Shown: positions 25,598-36,009, counted from the stretch's first letter. The stretch is 64,000 nt of DNA from Hymenobacter sediminicola (GCF_014250515.1 NZ_CP060202.1:3159001-3223000), one strand, 5' to 3'. Numbers and translations are program-made. Notes: a model not told the origin generated them from the sequence alone.

Positions 25598-27094
25598 TTA
25601 GTCCACGTTATCGTGCAAGAACCGGTTGTCGCCCAGCAGCTCATTGTCATCAGAGAGATTGAAGCGGCTGATGTTACGCTCTGAGGAAGGCGTCACGTTT
25701 TCCAGCTTCACCTGCCGACGTAGATAGGCTGGTGTTTCCAATTGGTCCTTAATGGCATCGTTGGTGAGGCCGTTGCTCAACTCCTGCAGGCGGCGGCGGC
25801 GCTCCTCCGCACGGGCATCAAGCGCCGGACGGCCGGGTAGTGGGGCGGCCGGCTGCGTTGCATGGTATACCACTGGCTCGGGGGCTGGCGCAGACGGAGC
25901 CGCTACAGGCGGTACCTGTCCTGTGTAAGGCGACGTCTCCAGATCGAACTTTACCGGCTGCGGCTCGGGCATGGCAGCCGGCTGCGAAACAGGTGCACTC
26001 GTGAAGGACGGTACCACCGGAGCAGTAGTTACGTCCAGAGGCTCTTTGTTAAAAACGTTGAGCTGTGCTTCCGGCTGGGCAACTGGCGCTTCTTCTTCAC
26101 GAGGGGGAACAGCCGTGATAGTGTGTGCTTCACGCGCAAAGCCGGTTGCAATGACCGTCACGCGGATGCTCTGGCCCAGCGTAGCGTCGATGCCATGGCC
26201 GAAAATAACCTCAGCATTCTGGCCTGCTTTATCCTGAATGCACTCGGTAATTTCCGTCAGTTCGTCCATCTCCAGTTCGGCTTGGTCGCCGGACATGATG
26301 CTAAGCAGGATGCGCTGGGCACCGTGAATGTCGGTGTTGTTGAGCAACGGCGAAGCCAGGGCCTCTTCCGCAGCACGACGGGCGCGGTTTTCGCCCTCCG
26401 TGATGCTGGAGCCCATTACGGCCGCGCCACTGTCCTTCATCACCGTTTTCACGTCTTCAAAGTCCACGTTCACATCGGCTGTCACCGTAATGATTTCAGC
26501 AATGGACTTGGCAGCGGTGCTGAGCACATTATCGGCTTTGGCGAAAGCGGAGCGGATAGGCAGGTTACCGTAAATCTCGCGCAGCTTATCGTTAAGAATC
26601 ACGAGTACGGTGTCGCAGTTTTCGCTCAACTCTTTGATGCCGTGCTCTGCCTGCTGACGCTTCTTCTTGCCCTCGAACATGAACGGCGCCGTCACTATTC
26701 CCACCGTGAGGATGCCTAGTTCCTTGGCAACCTTGGCAATGACTGGCGCTGCCCCGGTACCGGTGCCACCGCCCATACCGGCCGTGATAAACACCATTTT
26801 GGTACCATTGCTCAGCAACTCCCGAATCTGCTCGCGGCTTTCAATAGCTGCTTGCTTGCCCCGTTCTGGATTAGCTCCGGCGCCAAGTCCTTCGGTCAGG
26901 TCGAGTCCGATCTGCAGGCGGTTAGGCACCGTGGAAGAAGCCAGCGCCTGCTTATCGGTGTTGCAAATGACGAATTCCACGTCCTTAATGCCCTGGCTAA
27001 ACATGTGGTTTACGGCATTAGAGCCGCCCCCACCCACGCCAATCACCTTGATGATGGACTTGGACTGCGCCGGGATGTCGAATTTATAATTCAT
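25598..27094 (-). CDS. ftsZ: Cell division protein FtsZ
   Basis: 498 residues. The tubulin-like GTPase motifs are GGGGSNAVNHM (21-31) and GMGGGTGTGAAP (about 105-116), then the synergy loop. The C-terminal third is a long Pro/Ala-rich linker (about 330-440), typical for Bacteroidota, followed by a conserved tail (RRRRLQELSNG, LRRQVKLENV). It polymerises into the division ring with FtsA as a membrane tether. It is the last gene of the dcw cluster, 124 bases after ftsA, with unusual repeats in that gap. Confidence 0.97.
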   Translation of the reverse strand: MNYKFDIPAQSKSIIKVIGVGGGGSNAVNHMFSQGIKDVEFVICNTDKQALASSTVPNRLQIGLDLTEGLGAGANPERGKQAAIESREQIRELLSNGTKMVFITAGMGGGTGTGAAPVIAKVAKELGILTVGIVTAPFMFEGKKKRQQAEHGIKELSENCDTVLVILNDKLREIYGNLPIRSAFAKADNVLSTAAKSIAEIITVTADVNVDFEDVKTVMKDSGAAVMGSSITEGENRARRAAEEALASPLLNNTDIHGAQRILLSIMSGDQAELEMDELTEITECIQDKAGQNAEVIFGHGIDATLGQSIRVTVIATGFAREAHTITAVPPREEEAPVAQPEAQLNVFNKEPLDVTTAPVVPSFTSAPVSQPAAMPEPQPVKFDLETSPYTGQVPPVAAPSAPAPEPVVYHATQPAAPLPGRPALDARAEERRRRLQELSNGLTNDAIKDQLETPAYLRRQVKLENVTPSSERNISRFNLSDDNELLGDNRFLHDNVD

Positions 27095-27102
27095 TGGTTG
27101 GG

Positions 27103-27209
27103 GTCTTGGGACTTGGGGACTGTGGGTCTTGGTTTCTGCTACAGGAGTTTCCAGTCAATAAAGTTCCGCCATGCAGAACTGTTAGACCAAGCTCCTGAGT
27201 CCCCAAGAC
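27103..27209. repeat. Inverted and direct CTTGGG-type repeats between ftsA and ftsZ
   Basis: CTTGGGGACT (27112-27121) has its exact complement AGTCCCCAAG at 27198-27207; GTCTTGGG (27103-27110) also pairs with CCCAAGAC at 27202-27209. GTCTTGG recurs at 27126-27132. The competing pairings enclose about 80 bases. It could form alternative structures in the ftsZ leader; function is not shown. Confidence 0.5.
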
Positions 27210-27218
27210 TCCAATCAA

Positions 27219-28610
27219 CTAGTACTGCTTATCATCAAAATCGTCGATCAGCAACCCTTTGGTACGGCTGATGATGTCGCTCAGGAATTTGCTGGCACCG
27301 GAAGGCTTTTTGGGTTCAGCCGGCTTCTGCGCTTCTGGTTTTGGAGCGGAGGCAGGTATGTGCAATGGAGCGGGTGCAGCAACCTGTTGCTGGTAGGCAA
27401 CGGCAGGCTTCTGCTGCTGCTCCTCCTGCTCGTAGTTATTGCGGTTCAGGCGCTCATCCAATGAGCGGTAACCGGCCAGAACGAGACCCACCGTGGTAGC
27501 ATACATCGGCGACTTCACCGCTTCGATTTTGCTTTTGCCCAAGTGCTCATTCGGATAACCGATCCGGGTGTCGAGGCCTGTAACGTACTCTGTGAGTTGC
27601 ACCAGATTCTGCAGCTGTGCGCCGCCGCCCGTCAGCACGATACCGGCTGCCAGCTTATCGGCGTGGCCCGTCCGCTGAATTTCGGCGTACACCAACTCAA
27701 TTATTTCCTCCATGCGGGCCTCAATGATATAGGCCAGATTCTTGAGAGAAATTTCTTTAGGAGCACGGTCGCGCAGGCCGGGAATGCTTACGATTTCGTA
27801 ATCGGAAGCTTCTTCCGCAATGGCTTTGCCGAATTTCACCTTTAGCTGCTCCGCCTGGTTTTGCATTACCTGGCAGCCCTGCTTGATGTCGGAGGTGACG
27901 ATGTTGCCACCAAACGGCAGTACTGCCGCGTGGCGGATAATGCCATCCTTGAAAATAGCCAAGTCGGTAGTGCCGCCGCCAATATCAATCAGCGCAACGC
28001 CCGCCTCTTTCTCTTCATCCGACAGCACCGACATGCTGGAAGCCAGCGGCTCCAGAATCAGGTTATCAATTTCAAGACCAGCTTTGTTGACGCACTTGTT
28101 GATGTTGTTGATGGCTGTGCTCTGAGCCGTGATGATGTGGAAGTTGCCTTCCAGACGCACGCCCGACATGCCTACTGGGTCCATGATACCCTCCTCGTAA
28201 TCCACCTTGTAGTCTTGGGGCATTACGTGAATGATCTGGGAGCCGGGAGGCGTCACGAGACGGTACATATCACCGGTGAGGCGCTCCACATCTTCCTGCG
28301 TGATTTCGCTATCCGCAGAAGCCCGCGTGATGCTGCCGTTGTGTTGCAGGCTCTTGATGTGCTGGCCAGCAATACCCACGTTCACCACGCCGATATTGAT
28401 GCCCGATTGCTCTTCTGCCTGCCGAATAGCCCGCTTAATGGCGTCAACGGTTTTATCGATATTCGATACAATGCCTCGCACCACACCTTCGGACACGGCT
28501 TTGCCCATGCCCAGAATTTCTAGCTTACCAAATTCGTTTTTGCGGCCCACAAGGGCGCAGATTTTGGTGGTTCCAATGTCGAGGCCGACTACAATCTTAT
28601 CGTGTTGCAT
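27219..28610 (-). CDS. ftsA: Cell division protein FtsA
   Basis: 463 residues. Actin-like ATPase segments are present: VGLDIGTTKICALVGR (8-23), ALIDIGGGTTDLAIFKDG (about 205-222) and VLTGGGAQL (about 330). The C-terminal Pro/Gln-rich spacer ends in FLSDIISRTKGLLIDDF, an amphipathic membrane-targeting helix. It tethers FtsZ to the membrane. The order ftsQ-ftsA-ftsZ is preserved. Confidence 0.97.
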   Translation of the reverse strand: MQHDKIVVGLDIGTTKICALVGRKNEFGKLEILGMGKAVSEGVVRGIVSNIDKTVDAIKRAIRQAEEQSGINIGVVNVGIAGQHIKSLQHNGSITRASADSEITQEDVERLTGDMYRLVTPPGSQIIHVMPQDYKVDYEEGIMDPVGMSGVRLEGNFHIITAQSTAINNINKCVNKAGLEIDNLILEPLASSMSVLSDEEKEAGVALIDIGGGTTDLAIFKDGIIRHAAVLPFGGNIVTSDIKQGCQVMQNQAEQLKVKFGKAIAEEASDYEIVSIPGLRDRAPKEISLKNLAYIIEARMEEIIELVYAEIQRTGHADKLAAGIVLTGGGAQLQNLVQLTEYVTGLDTRIGYPNEHLGKSKIEAVKSPMYATTVGLVLAGYRSLDERLNRNNYEQEEQQQKPAVAYQQQVAAPAPLHIPASAPKPEAQKPAEPKKPSGASKFLSDIISRTKGLLIDDFDDKQY

Positions 28611-28706
28611 GGGGAGGTTGTCGGGTTAAGCTGGCGGGCAAGGGCAGTGTGAGGCGGTGTGTTAGGGGCAAAAATAGGCTTTTCAAGCCAATAGAGCGAG
28701 AAAATC

Positions 28707-29471
28707 TCACTCACAAATTATCTGGTCTTTAAACTCAACGTTGACGCGGTGGTACGTATCCCAGCCCAAGGCCGGAGGTATTTGACGGTAAAATACCATC
28801 AGTTTCGCAAATTTCTCCGAAATATTCTCAGGAAAGCCAAATTCTACCTGCTGATCTCCTATTTGCTGCGTGAACGAAACCTTGCCGTTGGCTCCTATAA
28901 AGACCTCCGCTACCTGAGCACGCCAAAAGGAATGCTCGTCGATGTAGCGCAGTAGTTCCAGATACCGCAGACCGGTGGAATCCTGAAAAAAAGCAGCGGC
29001 TAGTGGTTGCCCACCGGGCCGCGACACCGGCACAACCCGCGCCGTGAACAGGGAAGACAGCGGCAGTTTGTGTCCATCCGCATCAAGGTAGAAGTCCTGG
29101 CGGGTGTCGGCGTGCACGAGGCGTGCGATGGGGCGATTCTGGCGCACGTCGGCATGCAGATTGCCGGCCAGGTCGCGGTAGATCTGTGCGTCCTTTACAA
29201 AGCTGTGCGCTTTCAGGCGGGCTTCCAGAGCTGGCAGGTTGAGTTCTTGGGGTGTGGTACCTTCCAGGCGTTGCTCGCCGTTGCGGGTGAGCAGGTTCGT
29301 TACCTCTCGCTCGCTGATGAAGTAGTTGTTGAACTCATTGCCGATGGTGACAATAACCTGCCCAACGGGCCGATTAGCCTGTTTCACGCCGGCAAACACG
29401 GCCAGCCCGCCCAGCAGCACGAGGCAGCCGGTGGCAAACAGCACATTATTTACCTTACGCTTGAGTTCCAT
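28707..29471 (-). CDS. ftsQ: Cell division protein FtsQ
   Basis: 254 residues with one N-terminal membrane helix (LFATGCLVLLGGLAVFAG, about 9-26) and a periplasmic POTRA-like part (YFISEREVTNLL, LEARLKAHSFVKDAQIYRDL). It bridges early and late divisome proteins. The start overlaps the end of murC by 17 bases, a sign of translational coupling. Identity rests on the layout (between murC and ftsA) and on the POTRA-like pattern, as FtsQ sequences are divergent in Bacteroidota. Confidence 0.9.
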   Translation of the reverse strand: MELKRKVNNVLFATGCLVLLGGLAVFAGVKQANRPVGQVIVTIGNEFNNYFISEREVTNLLTRNGEQRLEGTTPQELNLPALEARLKAHSFVKDAQIYRDLAGNLHADVRQNRPIARLVHADTRQDFYLDADGHKLPLSSLFTARVVPVSRPGGQPLAAAFFQDSTGLRYLELLRYIDEHSFWRAQVAEVFIGANGKVSFTQQIGDQQVEFGFPENISEKFAKLMVFYRQIPPALGWDTYHRVNVEFKDQIICE

Positions 29472-30891
29472 TCCACCGAAGATGTAAAATATTCTTTAAA
29501 CGCGGAACCAACTGGTCAATATCGCCGGCGCCGACAGTGGCTAATACGTCGAAATCCGATTGGGTTTCGGCATTAGCGAGAATTTCCTCCCGGCTTTGCA
29601 CTGATTTACGGGGAGCAGTTATTTGGGACAAAATCAATTCGGACGTCACACCGGGTAGTGGCAGTTCGCGTGCTGGATAGATGTCCATTAGCACCACTTC
29701 ATCGGCAAGGCTCAGACTCTCAGCAAATCCGGGTGCAAAGTCGCGGGTGCGGGTGAACAGATGCGGCTGGAAAACCACCCGCAGCCTGCGGCCCGGATAC
29801 AGGGCTCGCAGGGAACGAAGAAAGGCCTCGATTTCGCGTGGATGATGGGCATAATCATCTACATAAACTTTCTGCCCGTCCTCTGCTTCGGCAGTCAGAA
29901 TGAATTCAAAGCGGCGCTTTACGCCTCGGTAAGCAGCTACAGCTGTTTGTAACTTTTCCGCGCTGACTCCCTCCAACTGAGCCACACAGGCGGCGGCCAG
30001 CATGTTTTCCACGTTGTGGTAGCCGGGAACTGCCAGCGTGAGTGCTGCTACCGTTCCCTGTGGCCCGTGCAGGTCGAACCGGAATTCGTGGCCCTGGGCG
30101 GTGATGTTGTCGGCGTACAACTCAGGCCCTTGTTCGGGCGAAAGACCGTAACGGATAACCCGTACGCCGGCCGGTACCGCCGTTGCCACGCTGTCATCAG
30201 CGGTGTGGTTGAGGATGAGCGTACCGCCAGGCTGAATCTGGCCTACAAACTGCCGGAACGACTCTACCAGCGCGTCTTTGTCGCCGTAGATGTCGAGGTG
30301 GTCAGCGTCGGTGCTCGTGACGATGGCAATTTCGGGGTGCAGGGTCAGAAAGCTCCGGTCGTACTCATCGGCCTCCACCACAATGGGCACGTTGGCTTCG
30401 CCGGCCGGTGGCAAAAGCAGGTTGGAGCCCAGATTTACGGAGAGGCCGCCCAGGAAAGCCGCGCAGGGCACGCCGGCATAGTGCAGCAGGTGCGCTACCA
30501 TGCTGCTGGTAGTGGTTTTGCCGTGCGTGCCGGCCACGGCAATAGTGCGGTGCCCGGCCGTGAGTACACCCAGCACCTGGCTGCGCTTGCGGATATCGTA
30601 GTCGTTTTCGCGCAGCCAGGCCCACTCCAGATGGTTTTTGGGAATGGCGGGCGTCAGGACTACCAGCGTCTGGGCGCGGTTGTGGCGCACTGCGGCCGGA
30701 ATGCTTTCTACGGCATCGTCAAAATGCACCACAATACCTTCCGCAACCAGCGCGTCGGTTAGGGGCGTGCGGGTTTTGTCGTAGCCCGAAACCTGGTGGC
30801 CATTGGCTTGAAACCAGCGCGCCAGCGCCGACATACCGATGCCTCCAATACCGAGGAAGTAGACGTAAGGAAAGGCGGCGACTGGGTTCAA
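29455..30891 (-). CDS. murC: UDP-N-acetylmuramate--L-alanine ligase
   Basis: 478 residues. The Mur-ligase marks are FLGIGGIGMSALARW at the N-terminus, the P-loop GTHGKTTTSSM (about 120-130), EADEYDRSF for metal/ATP contact and YAHHPREI later. It adds L-Ala to UDP-MurNAc in the cytoplasm. It overlaps ftsQ by 17 bases, and follows murG by 85 bases. Confidence 0.97.
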   Translation of the reverse strand: MNPVAAFPYVYFLGIGGIGMSALARWFQANGHQVSGYDKTRTPLTDALVAEGIVVHFDDAVESIPAAVRHNRAQTLVVLTPAIPKNHLEWAWLRENDYDIRKRSQVLGVLTAGHRTIAVAGTHGKTTTSSMVAHLLHYAGVPCAAFLGGLSVNLGSNLLLPPAGEANVPIVVEADEYDRSFLTLHPEIAIVTSTDADHLDIYGDKDALVESFRQFVGQIQPGGTLILNHTADDSVATAVPAGVRVIRYGLSPEQGPELYADNITAQGHEFRFDLHGPQGTVAALTLAVPGYHNVENMLAAACVAQLEGVSAEKLQTAVAAYRGVKRRFEFILTAEAEDGQKVYVDDYAHHPREIEAFLRSLRALYPGRRLRVVFQPHLFTRTRDFAPGFAESLSLADEVVLMDIYPARELPLPGVTSELILSQITAPRKSVQSREEILANAETQSDFDVLATVGAGDIDQLVPRLKNILHLRWNGTQA

Positions 30892-30976
30892 AGGAAGGAG
30901 GAATTACAGAGTAAAAAGGAGAAAGTGGCAGGCCGGAGGCATATCAATTTCTGTAGACGTGGCGCAAGCGGTGTTT

Positions 30977-32071
30977 TCAAGGAGCTTTTCCGATGAGAGT
31001 CAGCAGCTCATTTACGATGGTGGCCGTGGCCTCCGGATGAGCTAGCTTGCGCACATTGGCGCTGAGCTGCTGCTGCCGGGCCGGGTTCTGGAGCAGCGCC
31101 AACGCCTCATCGTAGAGGCGCGTGGCGGCCTCTGTGTCCTTCACCAGCAGCGCGGCATCGTGTTTCACCAAGGCCATGGCGTTTTTGGTTTGGTGGTCTT
31201 CGGCCACGTTGGGCGAGGGCACCAGAATGCTGGGCTTGCCCGTGAGGCACAGCTCCGACACCGACAAAGCTCCGGCGCGGCTAATCACCACATCGGCGGC
31301 GGCGTAGGCTAGGTCCATGCGCTGCACAAATTCCAGCGCGTGCAGGTTAGCGGCCGCGAAAGGAGCGGCTTGCTCCTGCGCCGTGGGGTAGTAGAGTTTG
31401 CCGGTTTGCCAGAGTAGCTGCACTCCGGCTGCCTGCAGGCGCGGCAGCGCGGCGGCCGTGGCTTGGTTGAGTGTGCGGGCGCCCAAGCTACCGCCAATAA
31501 CGAGTAGCACCGGCCGCGTGGCATCAAGGCCGAAAAAGGCCAGTGCCGCGGCCCGGTCGCCGGTTGCTATTTCAGTGCGCACGGGGTTGCCGGTCAGCAC
31601 CAGCTTTTCCGTCGGGAAAAACTTGCCCATGCCTTCGTAGGCCACGCAGATTTTATCTACGCGGCGAGCTAGTAGCTTATTTACAAGGCCTGCATAGGAA
31701 TTCTGCTCCTGAATGAGTGACGGAATACCCCGCGACGTGGCAGCCAGCAGCACCGGCGCCGAGGCATAGCCGCCCACACCCACCACCGCATCGGGCCGGA
31801 AGCCCTCAATGAGCTTGCCGGCTTTGCGCACCGCCCGCATCACCCGAATCGGAAATAACAGATTCTGTGGGGTAAGGCGGCGTTGCAGCCCGCTGATGTC
31901 GAGGCCCACGATTTGATAGCCGGCTTCGGGCACGCGTGTCATCTCCATGCGGCCGTTGGCGCCCACAAACAGGATTTCGGCATCGGGCAGGCGGCGGCGC
32001 AGTTCGTTGGCAATTGCCACCGCCGGGAAGATGTGCCCGCCCGTACCGCCTCCGCTGATGATTACACGCAT
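30977..32071 (-). CDS. murG: UDP-N-acetylglucosamine--undecaprenyl-pyrophosphoryl-MurNAc-pentapeptide transferase
   Basis: 364 residues. The N-terminal GGGTGGHIFPAVAIA loop, the QEQNSYAGLVNK segment and the LGARTLNQA donor-binding region are all typical of MurG, a GT28 enzyme that makes lipid II on the cytoplasmic membrane face. It is between ftsW and murC as in other Bacteroidota. Confidence 0.97.
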   Translation of the reverse strand: MRVIISGGGTGGHIFPAVAIANELRRRLPDAEILFVGANGRMEMTRVPEAGYQIVGLDISGLQRRLTPQNLLFPIRVMRAVRKAGKLIEGFRPDAVVGVGGYASAPVLLAATSRGIPSLIQEQNSYAGLVNKLLARRVDKICVAYEGMGKFFPTEKLVLTGNPVRTEIATGDRAAALAFFGLDATRPVLLVIGGSLGARTLNQATAAALPRLQAAGVQLLWQTGKLYYPTAQEQAAPFAAANLHALEFVQRMDLAYAAADVVISRAGALSVSELCLTGKPSILVPSPNVAEDHQTKNAMALVKHDAALLVKDTEAATRLYDEALALLQNPARQQQLSANVRKLAHPEATATIVNELLTLIGKAP

Positions 32072-32149
32072 TATGATTGGTTGATTGTCAGGTACTGATT
32101 GGGGACTGCAGGGATTCGGTTTCTAGTAGGCGCCGAAACAGCCATTGGG

Positions 32150-33343
32150 TTACGCGTAGGCCGTTTTCTTGGGAATCCGGGCGGTATCAGCCGGTTCGCC
32201 CACCATGGGTCTTATTTCCCGCTCACCCCGACTCACCGCCAGAATAATGCCCACACTGATACCGGTGAAGATGAGCGAGGTACCACCCATACTCAGCAGC
32301 GGCAGCGGCAGACCCGTAATTGGGCCTAGCCCTACGGCCACACCCATATTCACCATGGCCTGCAGTACCAGACTGAAGGTAAGGCCGGCCGCCAGCAGCC
32401 CCCCGAAGGCTCCGTGGCTGTTTACTACCGTTAGCAGTCCTCGATACAGGAAAGCCAGATAGAGGAACAGCACCGTCACGCCGCCCACCATACCGTATTC
32501 TTCGATAATGACGGCGTAGATGAAGTCGGAGTATGGGTGCGGCAGAATATTACGCTCGGTGCTGTTGCCGGGTCCTTTACCCGTGATACCGCCCGTGGCA
32601 ATTGCTATATAGGAGTGTTCCAGCTGGAACGGCACCGGTTTGCTTTTATCAGTGAAGCTTTCGATGCGCGAAAGCACCGTTTTGTAGCGCTGACCGGAGG
32701 CCAGACCCACGCCCCCAACTACTATCCCAATAGCAACCATCACGGCCATCTGCTTGAGCGGCACGCGCCCGATGAACATGAGTAGCAAGCAGGTAGCAAA
32801 CAGCAGTAGCGCCGTGGAGGCATTACTCATGATGATGATACCACAAATCAACCCTACCCACAGCATCACTGGCAACAGCGTGGCTTTGAAGTCATTGACG
32901 TGCTGCTGGCGGCGACTGAGCATGGAAGCCAGATGCGAAATCAGGGCCAGCTTGGCTAAGTCGGAGGGCTGAAAGGTTTGGTTGATGACCGGAATGGTGA
33001 GCCAGCGCGAAGCATCGTTGAGGGTAGTTCCGCCCATGAAAAACGTGAACAGCAGCAGCGGCACTGACAGCAGCAGCGCGTACAGCGAGAGGCGCGAGTA
33101 GTAGCGGTAGTCGATGCGGTGGGCCAGCCACATCAGCGCCAGCCCCACAAAAATGAGGCTGGTGTGCTTGAACAGAATCATTTCGGTGGTGCCGGACCGG
33201 CCGCGCAGCTCGTTTTTGTAGGCGAGTGTGCCCGTAGCCGAGTACACCACGGCCATGCTGATGAGCGAAAACAGAATCACGATGCCCCAGAGTACCGGGT
33301 CACCCTTCAGGTTCTGCCGTAGCCAGTTTTTAATGATGTCCAT
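32150..33343 (-). CDS. ftsW: SEDS protein FtsW (septal peptidoglycan polymerase)
   Basis: 397 residues with about ten membrane helices. The family signature GSRYKT-like region appears as SGQRYKTVLSRIESF, and the catalytic-loop area KGPGNSTERNILPHPYSDFIYAVI and the ending LPLLSMGGTSLIFTG match SEDS proteins. It polymerises glycan strands with its transpeptidase partner FtsI, coded in the same cluster. Position after murD supports FtsW rather than RodA. Confidence 0.95.
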   Translation of the reverse strand: MDIIKNWLRQNLKGDPVLWGIVILFSLISMAVVYSATGTLAYKNELRGRSGTTEMILFKHTSLIFVGLALMWLAHRIDYRYYSRLSLYALLLSVPLLLFTFFMGGTTLNDASRWLTIPVINQTFQPSDLAKLALISHLASMLSRRQQHVNDFKATLLPVMLWVGLICGIIIMSNASTALLLFATCLLLMFIGRVPLKQMAVMVAIGIVVGGVGLASGQRYKTVLSRIESFTDKSKPVPFQLEHSYIAIATGGITGKGPGNSTERNILPHPYSDFIYAVIIEEYGMVGGVTVLFLYLAFLYRGLLTVVNSHGAFGGLLAAGLTFSLVLQAMVNMGVAVGLGPITGLPLPLLSMGGTSLIFTGISVGIILAVSRGEREIRPMVGEPADTARIPKKTAYA

Positions 33344-33391
33344 AAGGCACGTATTTTCGCTTATTGGGCTGTTTTTTGTCGCTCTGCTACC

Positions 33392-34777
33392 TTATTCGCC
33401 GGATTTCTCGTTGGTTTCGTCGTCGGCAAATCGGGCCACCGCCTGGGCAAACTGCCGGCCGCGGTCTTCATAGTTCCTGAACAGGTCGAAGCTGGCGCAG
33501 GCGGGCGAGAGCAACACCACGTCACCGTTTTCGGCCAGTTCGGCGGCGCGCCGAACGGCGGTTTCCACGCTTTGCGTTTCCTCCAACAACGGTACTACGC
33601 CGCCAAAACTGGCTTTCAGCTTTTCATTGTCCACTCCTAGGCAGATAAGCGCCTTCACGCGGGATTTGGCCAGTGGCACCAGCGTGGAGTAGTCATTGCC
33701 TTTGTCGGTGCCGCCCGCAATCCATATGATGGGCTGCCGGATGCCATCCAACGCGTACCACGCGGCCTCCACGTTAGTCGCCTTAGAGTCGTTGATGAAA
33801 CGCGCGCCGTTGATGCTCCCCACCGGTTGCAGGCGGTGGTCGGCGTTGCGGAAGGTGCCCAGCGAGGCTTCAATCTGCTCGGTACTCAGGCCAGCTACCC
33901 GCGCGCAGAGTACGGCGGCTAGCATGTTCTGGCGGTTGTGCTGCCCAATAAGTGGCGAGGCGCTGATGCTTATTTCTTCTCCGTCCAGGCTTAACCCCGG
34001 ATTCAGATTAGAACACAAATGGTCTTCCTGCGTGTAGTAAGCCGCTAAGTGGTAGTCGGGGCGGTGGTGCAGGCTGAAAGGCAGCTGATTGACGGGCCGC
34101 AGTGCCGCCTGAAAGTAGCGCTGAATATTCTCGTCGTCGGCGTTGTAGATGAACCAGCCGGAACTGTCCTGATTGCGCATGATACGCAGCTTGGCCAAGG
34201 CATAGAGTTGCAGCGAATAGCCATAGCGGTCCAGGTGGTCGGGCGTGATATTGAGCAGCACCGAAATCCAGGGCTGAAACTCGTAAGTGTCATCCAGCTG
34301 AAAGCTGCTCAGCTCCACCACGTAGTACTCAAATTTGTCCTCAATCACCTGCTCGGCCAGCGAGTACCCCACGTTGCCAGCAAGGCCTACGCTATAGCCT
34401 GCTTCTTTCAGCAGGTGGTAGGTAAGCAGCGTGGCGGTTGTTTTGCCGTTAGTGCCCGTGATGCAGATGCACTTGGCTTTGGTGTAGCGGCCCGCCAGCT
34501 CAATTTCCGAAATGATGGGAATGTCCTGTTCGCGCAGTGCCTGGATTATGGGCGCTTTTTCCGGAATACCGGGACTTTTCACTACTTCGTCGGCGCGCAG
34601 CACTTCGGCTACGGTATGCGTGCCTTCCTCAAACCGAATACCCGCCTGCGTCAGCTTTTCCTTGTAAACAGGCTGAATGGGGCTTTGGTCCGATACGAAC
34701 ACCGTATGGCCTTTAGCCTGCGCCAGTAGCGCGGCCCCTACCCCACTTTCTGCGGCTCCGAGGATGACGTAGTGCAT
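33392..34777 (-). CDS. murD: UDP-N-acetylmuramoylalanine--D-glutamate ligase
   Basis: 461 residues. The N-terminal VILGAAESGVGAALLAQ, the ATP loop ITGTNGKTTATLLT (about 108-121), the SSFQLDD segment and the NDSKATN box (about 323-329) are family features. It adds D-Glu to UDP-MurNAc-L-Ala. It follows mraY by 11 bases. Confidence 0.97.
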   Translation of the reverse strand: MHYVILGAAESGVGAALLAQAKGHTVFVSDQSPIQPVYKEKLTQAGIRFEEGTHTVAEVLRADEVVKSPGIPEKAPIIQALREQDIPIISEIELAGRYTKAKCICITGTNGKTTATLLTYHLLKEAGYSVGLAGNVGYSLAEQVIEDKFEYYVVELSSFQLDDTYEFQPWISVLLNITPDHLDRYGYSLQLYALAKLRIMRNQDSSGWFIYNADDENIQRYFQAALRPVNQLPFSLHHRPDYHLAAYYTQEDHLCSNLNPGLSLDGEEISISASPLIGQHNRQNMLAAVLCARVAGLSTEQIEASLGTFRNADHRLQPVGSINGARFINDSKATNVEAAWYALDGIRQPIIWIAGGTDKGNDYSTLVPLAKSRVKALICLGVDNEKLKASFGGVVPLLEETQSVETAVRRAAELAENGDVVLLSPACASFDLFRNYEDRGRQFAQAVARFADDETNEKSGE

Positions 34778-34788
34778 AGTTTGAGTTA

Positions 34789-36009
34789 TTAGCGAAGTTT
34801 CAGAGTAACCAAGGTCAGGACGGCCAGCATAATGCCCACAATCCAGAAGCGCGACACGATTTTGGACTCGTGATAGCCGAGCTTCTGGTAGTGGTGGTGG
34901 AGCGGCGACATGCGCAGCAGGCGGCGGCCTTCGCCGTATTTGCGACGGGTGTATTTGAAGTAGCTCACCTGCACCATCACCGACAGGTTTTCGATCAGGA
35001 AAATCCCGCAGAGCACCGGAATCAACAGCTCTTTGCGCACGATGATGGCCAGCACCGCAATAATGCCACCGATGGCCAACGAGCCAGTGTCGCCCATGAA
35101 CACCTGCGCCGGGTAGCTATTGTACCACAGAAAGCCCACGCACGCCCCCACGAAGGCAGCACAGAAAATGACCAGTTCCCCGGAGTTCGGAATGAACATA
35201 ATATCCAGGTAGTCAGCCAGCAAGGCATTGCCGCTCACGAAAGCAAAAATGGCCAGCGTGGTACCGATGATGGCCGAAGTGCCCGCTGCCAAGCCGTCGA
35301 GGCCGTCGGTAATGTTGGCACCGTTGCTCACCGCCGTGATGATAAGAATCACGATGGGAATGTAGAAGAAGGCGTAGTACTCGTTGAAAAAGTCGCCGGC
35401 CGTGGCAAACAGGTCGCCGTAGTTCAGCTCGTTGTTTTTGGCGAAGGGAATGGTCGTAATCATCAGCTTCACATCTTGGTAGATGGTGCTGGCATCCACC
35501 GCCGACGACTGCCCATTAGCCAGCAGATACTGGCGCACGGTCACGTCGTTGGAGAAGAACAGCACCCAACCCACCGTGAGGCCCAGGCCCACCTGGCCCA
35601 TAATCTTGAAGCGGCCGGCCAAGCCTTCCTTGTCCTTCTTTACTACCTTGATATAGTCGTCGACGAAGCCAATCAGGCCCAGCCACACGGTGCTCAGAAT
35701 CATGAGTACTATGTAGATATTGTCGAGCTTGGCAAAGAGTAGTACCGGCACCAGAATGGCCAGCAGGATAATGAGGCCACCCATAGTAGGTGTTCCTTTC
35801 TTCTCCATCTGGCCCTGCAAACCCAGGTCCCGGATGGTTTCGCCGATTTGCTGGCGCTGCAGAATCCGGATCAGGGGTGCGCCAAAAAACTGCGCGATAA
35901 TAAGCGAGGTGACAATGGCCAGGGCCGCACGGAACGAGCTGTACTGCATCACGCCCGTGCCGGGCACGTGGTGCACTTTATACAAGTAATTGAAGAGATA
36001 GTACAGCAT
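34789..36009 (-). CDS. mraY: Phospho-N-acetylmuramoyl-pentapeptide-transferase
   Basis: 406 residues, ten or so membrane helices. [25 protein letters not shown] (double Asp), [14 protein letters not shown] and [12 protein letters not shown] (His loop) are the diagnostic motifs. It transfers the MurNAc-pentapeptide to undecaprenyl phosphate, forming lipid I. A loop near 165-210 is longer than in E. coli MraY, as is common in Bacteroidota. Confidence 0.97.
   Translation of the reverse strand: MLYYLFNYLYKVHHVPGTGVMQYSSFRAALAIVTSLIIAQFFGAPLIRILQRQQIGETIRDLGLQGQMEKKGTPTMGGLIILLAILVPVLLFAKLDNIYIVLMILSTVWLGLIGFVDDYIKVVKKDKEGLAGRFKIMGQVGLGLTVGWVLFFSNDVTVRQYLLANGQSSAVDASTIYQDVKLMITTIPFAKNNELNYGDLFATAGDFFNEYYAFFYIPIVILIITAVSNGANITDGLDGLAAGTSAIIGTTLAIFAFVSGNALLADYLDIMFIPNSGELVIFCAAFVGACVGFLWYNSYPAQVFMGDTGSLAIGGIIAVLAIIVRKELLIPVLCGIFLIENLSVMVQVSYFKYTRRKYGEGRRLLRMSPLHHHYQKLGYHESKIVSRFWIVGIMLAVLTLVTLKLR

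Noticed and set aside
34870..35742. 290-codon frame opposite mraY
   Set aside because: No domain or start signal and it reads His/Gln-rich antisense of membrane helices.
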